Translations under genes and position numbers: made by a program | The notes under the pieces: model-generated | Told to the model about the DNA's origin: nothing | Database searches by the model: none | The model's input: only the letters and a program-made list of their open reading frames with translations | From: Burkholderiales bacterium | GTDB taxonomy: Bacteria; Pseudomonadota; Gammaproteobacteria; Burkholderiales; Burkholderiaceae_C | Direction of reading: 5' to 3' | Assembly: GCA_003963115.1 (NCBI GenBank) | Contig: RXJQ01000018.1 | Location: 1-64,000 of the forward strand | DNA: 64,000 bases | Shown here: positions 53,357 through 61,689 of the stretch, piece by piece | Position numbering within the stretch: the stretch's first letter is position 1 | How the letters are laid out: each line of letters starts with the position of its first letter

Positions 53357-53453
53357 GTACCGCGCACCTTGGCGGCTTCAGCATGGCATTGGCGGATCAG
53401 GCACAGACGCCATCCCTAGGATGACGCCATCCTGACCCTGCCGTGCCCGCACC

Positions 53454-55046
53454 ATGAGCCTGTCCGCCCCTGTTCCCCTGTCCAGCAGCACGCCGCTGCG
53501 TACCTGGCTGCTGCGTGCGGTCGCCCTGGGCCTGGCCATGGCAATGCTGCTCTATGGGCTGGTCGCCATCGACGCCGGCGTCGTCAACTTCAGGAGCGCT
53601 GGCAGCGCCGAAGTCGCGGCCAAGCGCATCGCCTTGCAGCAGGCGGCCGAAAAAGGCCAGCCCACCGGCACGCCCGGCGAGATCGCCGAGCATTCCACCG
53701 TGGGCATCGCCATCCTGGGCAAGGTCAGCTCGCCCACCTATGCCTATGGCGAGCGCGGCCTGAGCGAGCCGCTCATCCACTACGCCACCATGCCCAAGGC
53801 CAATGGCATCGCGCTGTCGCTGCACAACGCGCTGGCCGGCACCTGCATGCTCTTTGGTGCCCTGCAGTTCTGGCCGGCCTTTCGCCGCCGCTTCCCGCTA
53901 TGGCACCGGGCCTTTGGCGCGGTGTATCTGATCGCCGCGCAATCGGCCATGATCGCGGCCATGGTCTACCTGGTGCGCACGCCGGTGGCCGACATCTACG
54001 ACCAGCTCACCTTCTACATCGGCCTATGGGGCCTGGCCGTGGGCGTGACCCTCAGCCTGTGGATGGCCATCTACTCGATGCTGCGCAAGCAGATCGCCCA
54101 GCACCAGGCCTGGATGAGCCTGAACTACGGCATGCTGCTGACCGCCCCCATCCAGCGCTATGGCTGGCTGGCCTTCGGCGCCTTTGGTGAGCGTTTCGCG
54201 CCGCAACTGCGTCAGCTTGAAGGCAACTACGCCGTCACCGGCATGCTGGTGCCCCTGTGCGTGATGATCGGCTACGGCCTGTTCACCATCAACCGCTGGA
54301 CACAAGCTGATCGCCCGGCCGCCGCGAAGAACAAGATCGCGCAGGCCTTCACCACGCATGCCCGCATCGGTCGCTTGATGGCCTATGGCGGGCTGTTGAC
54401 GCTGCTGGCCGCCGCCGCCACCACGGTCGAGCACCTGGTGCTGTCGCCGGGCCTGAGCGTGCTGCCACACGCGGCCGAGTGGATCCCCGCTGGTGTCATC
54501 CACATGGAAGACACCGTCGTGGCGGGCCATGCCCTGCCACGGCTGCTGTTCGCCCTGGCCACATTGGTGGGCCTGGCCGGTGGTGCTCAGCTGGTGTGGT
54601 CAGGCTTCGCCACCGCACAGCCCGCCTCCCGCTATATGGGCGCAGGCAGCTGGGCTTTGGCGTTCAGTGGCATGGTCGTGGGTGCGGTGATGCTGATCTG
54701 GGGCGTACAGATGGGCATGCCCAGCTTTGCCACCCTGGCCGGCGGCAGCCTCTACCTGTTTGGCGGGGCCATCACGCTGTTGTTCTCCGCGCTGCTGGCC
54801 TTCGCGCTGACTCAAGGCCGCGCGGCCTGGGTCAAGGAGTGGGGCCTGTTCGTGGTCGCCTGCCTGGTGGCCACGCCCAGCTTCTACTGGTCCTTGCCGA
54901 TGATGGGCCAAGCGGGTTTCGATGCGCAGTTCGTGCAGACGGGCCACGTCTTCCGCCTGGCCAGTTATGGGCAATGGATGATGCTGATCGGGGCTTTCAT
55001 CTACGCCATCTACAGCGAGGCCACGCACAGTAAACTGGCCCGCTGA
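53454..55046 (+). CDS. Polytopic membrane protein with DUF2306-like region
   Basis: The 530-residue product has about 11-12 membrane helices. The segment HNALAGTCMLFGALQFWPAF and then LWHRAFGAVYLIAAQSAM (about residues 120-165) matches the DUF2306 pattern of paired conserved histidines on membrane helices. A hydrophilic periplasmic stretch lies between helix 1 and this region (about 45-115). The C-terminal half has further helices with conserved-looking His (VIHMEDTVVAGHALPR). No function is known. It is followed after 10 nt by an AraC regulator and then a DUF2834 protein, likely one operon. Confidence 0.7.
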   Translation: MSLSAPVPLSSSTPLRTWLLRAVALGLAMAMLLYGLVAIDAGVVNFRSAGSAEVAAKRIALQQAAEKGQPTGTPGEIAEHSTVGIAILGKVSSPTYAYGERGLSEPLIHYATMPKANGIALSLHNALAGTCMLFGALQFWPAFRRRFPLWHRAFGAVYLIAAQSAMIAAMVYLVRTPVADIYDQLTFYIGLWGLAVGVTLSLWMAIYSMLRKQIAQHQAWMSLNYGMLLTAPIQRYGWLAFGAFGERFAPQLRQLEGNYAVTGMLVPLCVMIGYGLFTINRWTQADRPAAAKNKIAQAFTTHARIGRLMAYGGLLTLLAAAATTVEHLVLSPGLSVLPHAAEWIPAGVIHMEDTVVAGHALPRLLFALATLVGLAGGAQLVWSGFATAQPASRYMGAGSWALAFSGMVVGAVMLIWGVQMGMPSFATLAGGSLYLFGGAITLLFSALLAFALTQGRAAWVKEWGLFVVACLVATPSFYWSLPMMGQAGFDAQFVQTGHVFRLASYGQWMMLIGAFIYAIYSEATHSKLAR

Positions 55047-55056
55047 GCACCGCGAC

Positions 55057-56106
55057 ATGGCCAGCCCCGACCGCATCCTCAAAACCCTCACCTTCCCCAT
55101 CCAGTACATGGAGGTGGGCGAGGCCTTGTGCCGCGAGCAAAGCCTGGCCCCGGAAGCGCTCTACCAACACTGCGGCATCGACCTGCCTCGTCCCTTCATG
55201 CCCTGGCAGACGATTGATGGCGTGCAGATGCGGCTGGCGCTGGCGCATTTCCTGGACCTGTGCCCACCCGGCCCGCCGCCGCTGGTGACCTTCATGGCGC
55301 ACTTCCCGCTGACCACGCACGGGCCGGTGGGCATGATGGTCATCACCTCGGCCAACCTGGGCGAAGCCGTGGAAGGCACGCTCAAGTACGCCACGCTGAT
55401 CATGCCGGCCTACGACTTCCGCCGCCAGGACATGGGCGATGAAGTCCACCTGATCGTCGAGCCCAAGTACGACTTCGGCCGCGTGCATGACTTCTTCACC
55501 GAGACGGTGCTGGCGTCCTTCCTCAAGGTCATGCCCTTTCTGACCAAGCCGATCACCGATGGCGAGGTCCACCTGATGCATGCCCCCATGGGCGACCCCA
55601 CCGAGTACGAAGCCGCTTTTGGCGCGAAGTTCATCTTCCGGGCGAGGCAGAACAAGATCTTGCTGCCGCGCCAGGCCCTGCACACGCCCCTGATCGCGCC
55701 CAGCCGCGCTTCGCACATGCTGATGAAGGCCACGCTGGAGCAGCAGCGTCAGGCAAGACTGGACATGAAGCCCGTGACCCAGGAGGTCAAGCGGCGCCTG
55801 CAGACGGCCGCCCGGCAAAAGCAGCTGCTCGACGCGGGCGCGCTGGCCGAAGCCATGGCCATGTCGCCGCGCACCCTGAGCCGGCGCCTGAAGGACGAAG
55901 GCAACACGCTGCCGCAGTTGCGCACCGAAGTCGGCATCGAGTACGCCGAGGTGCTGCTGCTGGAGACCGACAAGACCATCGCCCAGATCGCCCACACCAC
56001 GGGCTTTGCCGATGCAGCCTCGTTCACACGCGCCTTCAAGCGCGCCACCGGCCAGACACCCACGCAGTTGCGCACGGGCGTGGCCGGCACCGAAGCCGCC
56101 AACTGA
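55057..56106 (+). CDS. AraC-family transcriptional regulator
   Basis: The 349-residue product has an N-terminal arabinose-binding-like ligand domain (about residues 10-210) and a C-terminal AraC DNA-binding domain (about 255-345). Helix-turn-helix segments are EAMAMSPRTLSRRLKDEG and TIAQIAHTTGFADAASFTRA, then RATGQTPTQLR. It starts 10 nt after the DUF2306 gene and ends 24 nt before the DUF2834 gene. Such placement suggests autoregulation of the small operon. Confidence 0.9.
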   Translation: MASPDRILKTLTFPIQYMEVGEALCREQSLAPEALYQHCGIDLPRPFMPWQTIDGVQMRLALAHFLDLCPPGPPPLVTFMAHFPLTTHGPVGMMVITSANLGEAVEGTLKYATLIMPAYDFRRQDMGDEVHLIVEPKYDFGRVHDFFTETVLASFLKVMPFLTKPITDGEVHLMHAPMGDPTEYEAAFGAKFIFRARQNKILLPRQALHTPLIAPSRASHMLMKATLEQQRQARLDMKPVTQEVKRRLQTAARQKQLLDAGALAEAMAMSPRTLSRRLKDEGNTLPQLRTEVGIEYAEVLLLETDKTIAQIAHTTGFADAASFTRAFKRATGQTPTQLRTGVAGTEAAN

Positions 56107-56130
56107 TCCTCACCACCGAGGCCAGACACC

Positions 56131-56586
56131 ATGTCCACCATGTCCCTTACCCGCCGTCAAACCGTGCTGTGCACGCTCTACGCCCTGATCTCGCTGGCCG
56201 CCCTGATTGGCACGGCCTCGCAGCTCAAGCCCTATCTGCCCCTGGGCTTCGTCAATGCCAACATCCATTTCTGGCAGGACACCCTGGTGAACGCGGCCAG
56301 CCGCTTCATCACGGTGGACATCATGTTCGTCTTCCTGGTGTGCTGGCACTGGATGCTGACCGAGGCACGTCGCCTGAAGATGCGCGCCTATGGCTGGTAC
56401 TTCCCGGCCTCGCTGTTCATCGCCTTCAGCGCGACGCTGCCCATCTTCATGCTGCACCGCGAGCTGGCGCGCCCAGCCGATGAGGCCCGCGCTGCCGACC
56501 GCCTCGGCCTGCTCGATTGGCTCAGCGTTGTGCTGGTGGCGGCGGTGGCCCTGGGCTACACCTGGCGGGCGATCACGATGGCGTGA
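56131..56586 (+). CDS. DUF2834 membrane protein
   Basis: The 151-residue product has four predicted membrane helices and matches DUF2834 by pattern: a helix ending in NAASRFITVDIMFVFLVCW followed by EARRLKMRAYGWYFPASL. The family is uncharacterised; members often occur near short-chain or redox genes, but nothing here fixes a role. It is the third gene of the DUF2306-AraC-DUF2834 set and converges with a DUF4124 gene (49 nt between stops). Confidence 0.8.
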   Translation: MSTMSLTRRQTVLCTLYALISLAALIGTASQLKPYLPLGFVNANIHFWQDTLVNAASRFITVDIMFVFLVCWHWMLTEARRLKMRAYGWYFPASLFIAFSATLPIFMLHRELARPADEARAADRLGLLDWLSVVLVAAVALGYTWRAITMA

Positions 56587-56635
56587 TGCTTGCTCGCGGT
56601 CCGTCTCGGCGGCCAACCGCACCTGCATGAGGGCG

Positions 56636-57352
56636 TCAGTGCGCCGAGGACGGTGTCACATCCGTTCCGGGCGCTTCACCTGCCCACAGGCGCTTGAGAC
56701 GGGCCAGTTCCGCGTCATACAGGGCGTTCACGCGGGTGATTTCAGCCTGCTGCTGGGAGATGATGTCCTTTTGCGCCTGCTGCTGGGCCTCGTTGGCTTC
56801 CAGCTTGCTCCGCAGCTTGATCGGCAGGCGCTTGTCCTTGTAGAACTCGGTCTCAGCCAGTAGCGGTTTGCGGTCTTCCTGCAACTCCTTGAGGTGCTTT
56901 TCGGAGTCCGCGATGCCATGCCGCAGATCGTCCAGTGCCGCTTCTCTGGCCTTGTTGTGAACCGCCTCATTGGGAAAGCGCAGCATCAGGTTGCGGTCGC
57001 GCCGCACAGCATCTTTTTGCGCGGCCTCGGCCTGGGCTTTCTGACGCTGGCGCTCCTCGGCAGCCGCGCGTTCGGCGGCATTCATGCGCGGCGGCAGGGT
57101 CTGCTTTTGCGAGCCGTCCTTGTTGAGCACGCGCTGCTCGCGGTCCAGGCACTCGGGAATGGGGCGATCAGAGGTGAGGCGCTTGCCGGTCGAGTCCACG
57201 CAGGAGTAGATGCCGCCCGCGCCGTTGGTGGGTGTAGCCGAGGATGAGGCATGGGCCGAGATCGCAGCGGCCAGCAGCACACACGCCGCGACGCACCGCC
57301 TGCCGTTGAAGGCGACGGCCATGCGTTCAAGGACTCCCATCTCCAACGTCAT
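56636..57352 (-). CDS. Secreted DUF4124-like protein with coiled coil
   Basis: The 238-residue product has a signal peptide (CVLLAAAISAHA|S, from an ATG at 57352 or, more compactly, 57319). It then has the DUF4124-like segment GGIYSCVDSTGKRLTSDRPI with paired cysteines (CVDS..., PECLD), followed by a long helical region rich in Gln, Ala, Glu and Arg (about 90-220; AAEERQRQKAQAEAAQKDA). It is probably periplasmic. The function of the family is unknown. It lies downstream of pyrE on the same strand, with 95 nt between. Confidence 0.8.
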   Translation of the reverse strand: MTLEMGVLERMAVAFNGRRCVAACVLLAAAISAHASSSATPTNGAGGIYSCVDSTGKRLTSDRPIPECLDREQRVLNKDGSQKQTLPPRMNAAERAAAEERQRQKAQAEAAQKDAVRRDRNLMLRFPNEAVHNKAREAALDDLRHGIADSEKHLKELQEDRKPLLAETEFYKDKRLPIKLRSKLEANEAQQQAQKDIISQQQAEITRVNALYDAELARLKRLWAGEAPGTDVTPSSAH

Positions 57353-57389
57353 GACATCTCCGTGGTACAGCGCGGACTTGGCACGCTTT

Positions 57390-57416
57390 GATCAGTGTGT
57401 CGATTGTGACCTGATC
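57390..57416. promoter_or_regulatory. Inverted repeat upstream of the DUF4124 gene
   Basis: GATCAG (57390-57395) and CTGATC (57411-57416) form a perfect 6-bp inverted repeat with a 15-nt spacer, 38 nt upstream of the start codon. It could be an operator; no regulator is known. Confidence 0.3.
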
Positions 57417-57447
57417 TGAGCGATGAAGTTCTCAGAATAAGAACGGA

Positions 57448-58125
57448 TCAGACGCCATAACGTTGACGGTAGGCCAGCACGGCCGGGTGGTGGGCAGACA
57501 GCGCCGGGTCGGACTGCGTCTGCAGGTATTGCAGCAGGTCGCCGAGCGTGGCGATGGCCACCACGGGCAGGCCATAGTGCTGCTCAACCTGCTGCACGGC
57601 GCTCTCCGCCGCGTCCTGGCCATTGACCGTGGCTTTCTCCTGGCGGTCCAGCGCGATGGTGACACCCGCCGGCTTCGCACCCGCCTTGAGGATCAGGTCA
57701 ATGGACTCACGCACCGAGGTGCCTGCGGAAATCACATCGTCGATGATGAGCACGCGGCCCTGCACCGGTGCACCCACCAGGGTGCCGCCTTCGCCGTGGT
57801 CCTTGGCCTCCTTGCGGTTGTAGGCGAAGGGCTTGTTGTGCCCCAGGCGAGCCAGTTCGATGGACACGGCAGCCGCCAGGGTGATGCCTTTGTAGGCCGG
57901 GCCGAAGAGCATGTCGAACTCGACGCCGGACGCGATCAGCCGCTGTGCATAGAATTGCGCCAGGCGGCCCAGCTTGGCGCCGTCATCGAACAAGCCGGCG
58001 TTGAAGAAATAGGGCGACAGGCGCCCCGCCTTGGTCTTGAATTCACCGAACCGCAGCACCTTGGACTGCACGGCGAAGGCCACGAAATCCTGGGCCAACG
58101 TGTCATGGGAAGAGGTGTTGCTCAT
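57448..58125 (-). CDS. pyrE: Orotate phosphoribosyltransferase
   Basis: PyrE joins orotate to PRPP in pyrimidine synthesis. The 225-residue product starts [20 protein letters not shown] and has the phosphoribosyltransferase motif [17 protein letters not shown] (about residues 125-141), plus [19 protein letters not shown]. The mobile-loop region has [16 protein letters not shown]. Complete. Its start codon is only 17 nt from the divergent exodeoxyribonuclease gene. Confidence 0.97.
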   Translation of the reverse strand: MSNTSSHDTLAQDFVAFAVQSKVLRFGEFKTKAGRLSPYFFNAGLFDDGAKLGRLAQFYAQRLIASGVEFDMLFGPAYKGITLAAAVSIELARLGHNKPFAYNRKEAKDHGEGGTLVGAPVQGRVLIIDDVISAGTSVRESIDLILKAGAKPAGVTIALDRQEKATVNGQDAAESAVQQVEQHYGLPVVAIATLGDLLQYLQTQSDPALSAHHPAVLAYRQRYGV

Positions 58126-58142
58126 TTGATTGGATACTCGTC

Positions 58143-58955
58143 GTGTTTCGTCTGGTCTCACTGAACCTCAACGGCATCCGATCTGCCGCCACCAAAGGCC
58201 TCGTGCCCTGGGCTGAAACCATGTCCGCCGATTGTATGGGCGTGCAGGAACTCAAGGTCCATGTGGACGACATGCCGGCCCCCTTGAAGGGCTTCGCCGG
58301 CATGCAGGGCCACTTCCACCATGCAGAAAAGAAGGGCTACTCCGGCGTCGGGCTTTACACGAAGCACGAGCCGTCGGACGTGGTCATCGGGCTGGGCAAG
58401 GGTGACCCCAGCGGCGAGTTCGACCCCGAAGGCCGCTGGGTGGAGCTGCGCTTCGACAAGCCCGGCCGCAAGCTCTCGCTCATCAGCTGCTACTTCCCCA
58501 GCGGCTCCAGCTCGGAAGAACGCCAGGAGGCCAAGTTCCGCTTCCTGGACATGATCTTCCCCCACCTGGCTTCGCTGTGCGGTAAACGCGAGTTCATCCT
58601 GATCGGCGACATCAACATCGCCCACAAGGAACAGGACTTGAAGAACTGGAAGGGCAATCTCAAGAACAGCGGCTTCCTGCCCGAGGAGCGCGCCTGGATG
58701 AGCAAGTTGCTGGACCCGGCCGGCAAGACCCGGCTGGTGGACGTCTACCGCCAGCTGCACCCCGACACCACCGATGCCTGCTACACGTGGTGGAGCAACC
58801 GGGGCCAGGCCAGAGCCAAGAACGTGGGGTGGCGCATCGATTACCACCTGGCCACGCCTGCCCTGGCCGAGACGGCCAAGTCAGCCAGCGTCTTCAAGGA
58901 CCAGTGGTTCAGCGACCATGCGCCGCTGACGGTCGACTATGACTTCACGCTCTGA
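58143..58955 (+). CDS. xthA: Exodeoxyribonuclease III / AP endonuclease (GTG start)
   Basis: ExoIII repairs abasic sites and removes blocked 3' ends. The 270-residue product starts at GTG ([18 protein letters not shown]), which fits the family N terminus. Catalytic elements are MGVQELKVH (Glu), [16 protein letters not shown] (Asp/Asn), WRIDYHLAT and the final [10 protein letters not shown] (Asp-His). Only 17 nt separate it from the divergent pyrE ATG, so any promoter must overlap one of the two coding regions. No ribosome binding site is visible before the GTG. Confidence 0.95.
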   Translation: MFRLVSLNLNGIRSAATKGLVPWAETMSADCMGVQELKVHVDDMPAPLKGFAGMQGHFHHAEKKGYSGVGLYTKHEPSDVVIGLGKGDPSGEFDPEGRWVELRFDKPGRKLSLISCYFPSGSSSEERQEAKFRFLDMIFPHLASLCGKREFILIGDINIAHKEQDLKNWKGNLKNSGFLPEERAWMSKLLDPAGKTRLVDVYRQLHPDTTDACYTWWSNRGQARAKNVGWRIDYHLATPALAETAKSASVFKDQWFSDHAPLTVDYDFTL

Positions 58956-58960
58956 GGTGA

Positions 58961-59713
58961 TCAGAGGTCGCGCCAGACCGTCAACAGCGCGGTGTACGGT
59001 CTGACCCGTGTCTCTGCCGCCGATCCAGGAGGTGCAGAGGCGGGGCGGACGCTGACGCTGGCCTGCTGGTATTGCGCGTCGACATGCCAGACCGCGGTCA
59101 CACGGTGATCGACATTGACCGTCCAGGACCAGTCGCTCCATCCTGCCCTGTCGATGCCGGTGTAGTCCCGACGGTAGGTTCGGTTGCCGTACGTGGCGGC
59201 CAGGCCCACGCCCACAAAACCCCGGGCCAGGGGCAGGCCGCTGGTCAGACCCAATTCGGTTTGCACCCCATTCTGGCTTTGCCCACTGCCATAGGACACG
59301 GCGCTTTGCAGCAAGGCGATGTCACCCAGCATGCCGTTTGCAAACAGCTGTTTCTGCAATCTCGGCCCCAGACGCGGCTGGGACGCGGACGCATCCTGCC
59401 GATCCCGCCCGAACTGCGGCCACAAGCGCAGCCCTGCCTGCCAGCGCTCAGATGACGAGGCATTGAAGCCCAAGCCCATTTCCGTCGACGCGAACCAGCC
59501 ATCGTGGCGGTCATACTCGATCGCCGGGGTCAGCAAAGCCGTCTGGTGCGCACCGTCCGGGGCGCGGGGCATCGACCACATCGTGCCGCCGATCGCCAGC
59601 GTGTCCTGCTTGGGTGGGGCCTCGATCAACAGCAAGGTGCCCCAGGCCAAGGCGCACTCTGGCCGCCAAATGGCAAGGCACACCAGCAAGCACCGTGCGA
59701 TTGACCGTTTCAT
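58961..59713 (-). CDS. MipA/OmpV-like outer-membrane protein
   Basis: The 250-residue product has a signal peptide (LLVCLAIWRPECALA|W) and a beta-barrel-like body with alternating strands, e.g. TPAIEYDRHDGWFASTEMGL, GLRLWPQFGRDR, and the C-terminal YTALLTVWRDL ending in a hydrophobic pattern. This fits MipA/OmpV scaffolding/porin proteins. The ATG overlaps the DUF2147 stop (ATGA). It is the last gene of the five-gene operon with an acyl carrier protein and ketosynthase. Role unknown here. Confidence 0.75.
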   Translation of the reverse strand: MKRSIARCLLVCLAIWRPECALAWGTLLLIEAPPKQDTLAIGGTMWSMPRAPDGAHQTALLTPAIEYDRHDGWFASTEMGLGFNASSSERWQAGLRLWPQFGRDRQDASASQPRLGPRLQKQLFANGMLGDIALLQSAVSYGSGQSQNGVQTELGLTSGLPLARGFVGVGLAATYGNRTYRRDYTGIDRAGWSDWSWTVNVDHRVTAVWHVDAQYQQASVSVRPASAPPGSAAETRVRPYTALLTVWRDL

Positions 59714-60189
59714 GGCCGACGCCAGCTCATCTCATGACCCAGCAGCTTCAAGCCCTGGTAGGCCACGACGCGCAGTGTCTTCGCATCGGCCGACAGGCGT
59801 ATCTCGCAGTCATAGACCCGGCCGTCACTGGGATCAAGGATGGAGCCCGACGCGAGCACGCCTTCCACCTCTCGCAAGCCCCAGATGACCTCCAGCCCCT
59901 TCCAGGCTTGCCCTTGCTTGGGGCCAGCGCAATTCACGCACAAGGAACCGTCTCGCCACTTCTGATCTGCTCGCGTCACCAAGATCGTCTTAATGTGGCC
60001 AGACCATTGGCCCGCCTGCCGCGTCAAGGTGATGATGGCATCGACATCGTCGGCGTCCTCGGCGGGTGCCAGCCAGTCGCCCTCCAGTTTGGCCGCATCC
60101 CATGCCCATGCGGGCGAGACACCCACCATCAAGAAGGCAAGCCCCACCGACAGGCGTCGCCGCCAGTCGAAGCGCCAGCCGTCAGGCAT
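59710..60189 (-). CDS. Secreted DUF2147-like protein
   Basis: The 159-residue product from the ATG at 60189 has a signal peptide (RRLSVGLAFLMVGVSPAWA|W). The DUF2147-like lipocalin-type body begins LEGDWLAPAEDADDVDAIIT and includes GLEVIWGLREVEGVLASGSI, ending in GYQ-like strands. Two cysteines (CVNC) sit in the middle. The start overlaps the ketosynthase stop by 8 nt and its stop overlaps the MipA-like start, so the periplasmic/outer-membrane pair is translated with the acyl-chain genes. A lipid-binding role is inference. Confidence 0.78.
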   Translation of the reverse strand: MPDGWRFDWRRRLSVGLAFLMVGVSPAWAWDAAKLEGDWLAPAEDADDVDAIITLTRQAGQWSGHIKTILVTRADQKWRDGSLCVNCAGPKQGQAWKGLEVIWGLREVEGVLASGSILDPSDGRVYDCEIRLSADAKTLRVVAYQGLKLLGHEMSWRRP

Positions 60190-61426
60190 CCACCGACCGC
60201 AATGCCAGGACCGCATTGCTGCCACCAAAGGCAAAGGAGTTGGACAGCGCCACCTTGAGGCCAGGGGACTCGCGGCCTTGAACGGCCACATGGTCCAGCC
60301 CTTCGCAAGCGGGATCGATCTGATCCAGATGGGCAGTGGGTGGCACCATGCGCCGATGCAGGGCCAGCGTGGTCGCCATGATTTCGATGGCGCCGGCCGC
60401 GCCGAGCAAATGCCCGTGCATCGACTTGGTCGAGCTGATCATCACCTTGGCGGCATGGTCGCCCAGCAAGGCCTTCAAGGCCTGGACTTCCACAGGGTCG
60501 CCCTCCATGGTCGCGGTGCCGTGGGCATTGATGTACTGCACATCGCTGGCGTTCAACTGACCCACATGCAGGGCCTGGCGAAGCGCACGCAACTGGCCTT
60601 GGACATCTGGCGCCGTGAGGTGCGCGTGGTCGCAACTGCCGCCATAGCCCACGACTTCGGCATAAATGCGAGCGCCACGTTGCGTCGCCCTCTCCCAGTC
60701 CTCCAGCACCAAGGCAGCTGCGCCTTCGCCCAGCACGAGTCCACGGCGCTCCGCATGGAAGGGGCGGCAGCAGGCCTCGACCTGATCGCCAGCTGGCGCC
60801 GTCACCTGCAGCGAGTCCCATGCCTTGATCATGCCGAAAGGCAAGCCCGCCTCGGCGCCGCCGGTCAAGGCGATGTCGGCCTCGCCACTGCGAATGCGGC
60901 GAAAGGCCTCACCCACGGCCACGGCCGACGAGGCACAGGCCACCGAGTAGGTCAGGCACTCACCGCCCAAACCCAGCTGCAGGGCGATGTGCGACGCCGC
61001 AGCATTGCTCATGCCCAACACGACGGTCAGCGGAGAGATGCGTGCGCGGCCCTTCACAAACAGATCGCGGTAGCTGCGCTCGGTCGTTTGCGTGCCACCA
61101 CCGCCCGTACCCCACAGGGTGCAAGCCAGATCGCGTTGCACCTGCGGCAGCTCATCCAGGCCGGCGTCGCGCCAGGCCGATACCGAAGCCACCGTGCTCA
61201 GTTGGCTGACGCGGTCCATCGTGGCCAGCCGGCTTCGCCCCAGCACCGCAGCGGCATCGAAATCCGTGCACAGCGCGTAAGGCACCGTCATCGCATGAGG
61301 TTCGTCACCCACCGTGTGCAAGCCAATGCCGGACTGGCCCGCACACCAGGCATCGAAAACAGCTTGCGGCGATTGGCCCTGGGATGAAACCAGGCCCAGA
61401 CCGGTGATGGCGACGCGGCGTGTCAT
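60182..61426 (-). CDS. Beta-ketoacyl-ACP synthase II-like condensing enzyme
   Basis: The 414-residue product is a FabF-type ketosynthase with the full Cys-His-His triad: Cys164 in SVACASSAVAVG, His302 in NAHGTATMEGD and His337 in STKSMHGHLLGAAGAIE, with Lys334. The glycine-rich GGSNAV near the C terminus is present. It differs from housekeeping FabF by its setting, with a private acyl carrier protein upstream, a Cys-type hydrolase and envelope genes, and no fabD/fabG neighbours. Start overlaps the ACP stop (ATGA). It probably makes a specialised acyl or polyketide chain. Confidence 0.92.
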   Translation of the reverse strand: MTRRVAITGLGLVSSQGQSPQAVFDAWCAGQSGIGLHTVGDEPHAMTVPYALCTDFDAAAVLGRSRLATMDRVSQLSTVASVSAWRDAGLDELPQVQRDLACTLWGTGGGGTQTTERSYRDLFVKGRARISPLTVVLGMSNAAASHIALQLGLGGECLTYSVACASSAVAVGEAFRRIRSGEADIALTGGAEAGLPFGMIKAWDSLQVTAPAGDQVEACCRPFHAERRGLVLGEGAAALVLEDWERATQRGARIYAEVVGYGGSCDHAHLTAPDVQGQLRALRQALHVGQLNASDVQYINAHGTATMEGDPVEVQALKALLGDHAAKVMISSTKSMHGHLLGAAGAIEIMATTLALHRRMVPPTAHLDQIDPACEGLDHVAVQGRESPGLKVALSNSFAFGGSNAVLALRSVDA

Positions 61427-61689
61427 GCCACGCTCTTGACTTCCTGGTCGTCGATGAAAGGCTCGATCAACGCCACCACATCAGAAATCAGACGAGGAAC
61501 AGACTCGGTCTCGGAAATGGTCGTACCCAAGCGATCCTCCAGCTCGAACAGCAGTTCAGCCAAGGTCAGAGAGTCCACAGCCAAGTCAGCCAGACTGGTG
61601 TCGAGCTCAATGGCATCGGACGGCGTGTCCGTATACCGAGCCAAAGCTTGGCGGACCAGACTCAAGGCATATGCAGTTTTGTCGTTCAT
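61423..61689 (-). CDS. Acyl carrier protein
   Basis: The 88-residue product is an acyl carrier protein with the phosphopantetheine site Ser40 in LADLAVDSLTLAELLFELE. It is acidic with the expected four-helix pattern. It overlaps the hydrolase gene upstream and the ketosynthase gene downstream by 4 nt each (ATGA junctions). Being embedded in this operon, it is likely dedicated to it rather than to general fatty acid synthesis. Confidence 0.93.
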   Translation of the reverse strand: MNDKTAYALSLVRQALARYTDTPSDAIELDTSLADLAVDSLTLAELLFELEDRLGTTISETESVPRLISDVVALIEPFIDDQEVKSVA

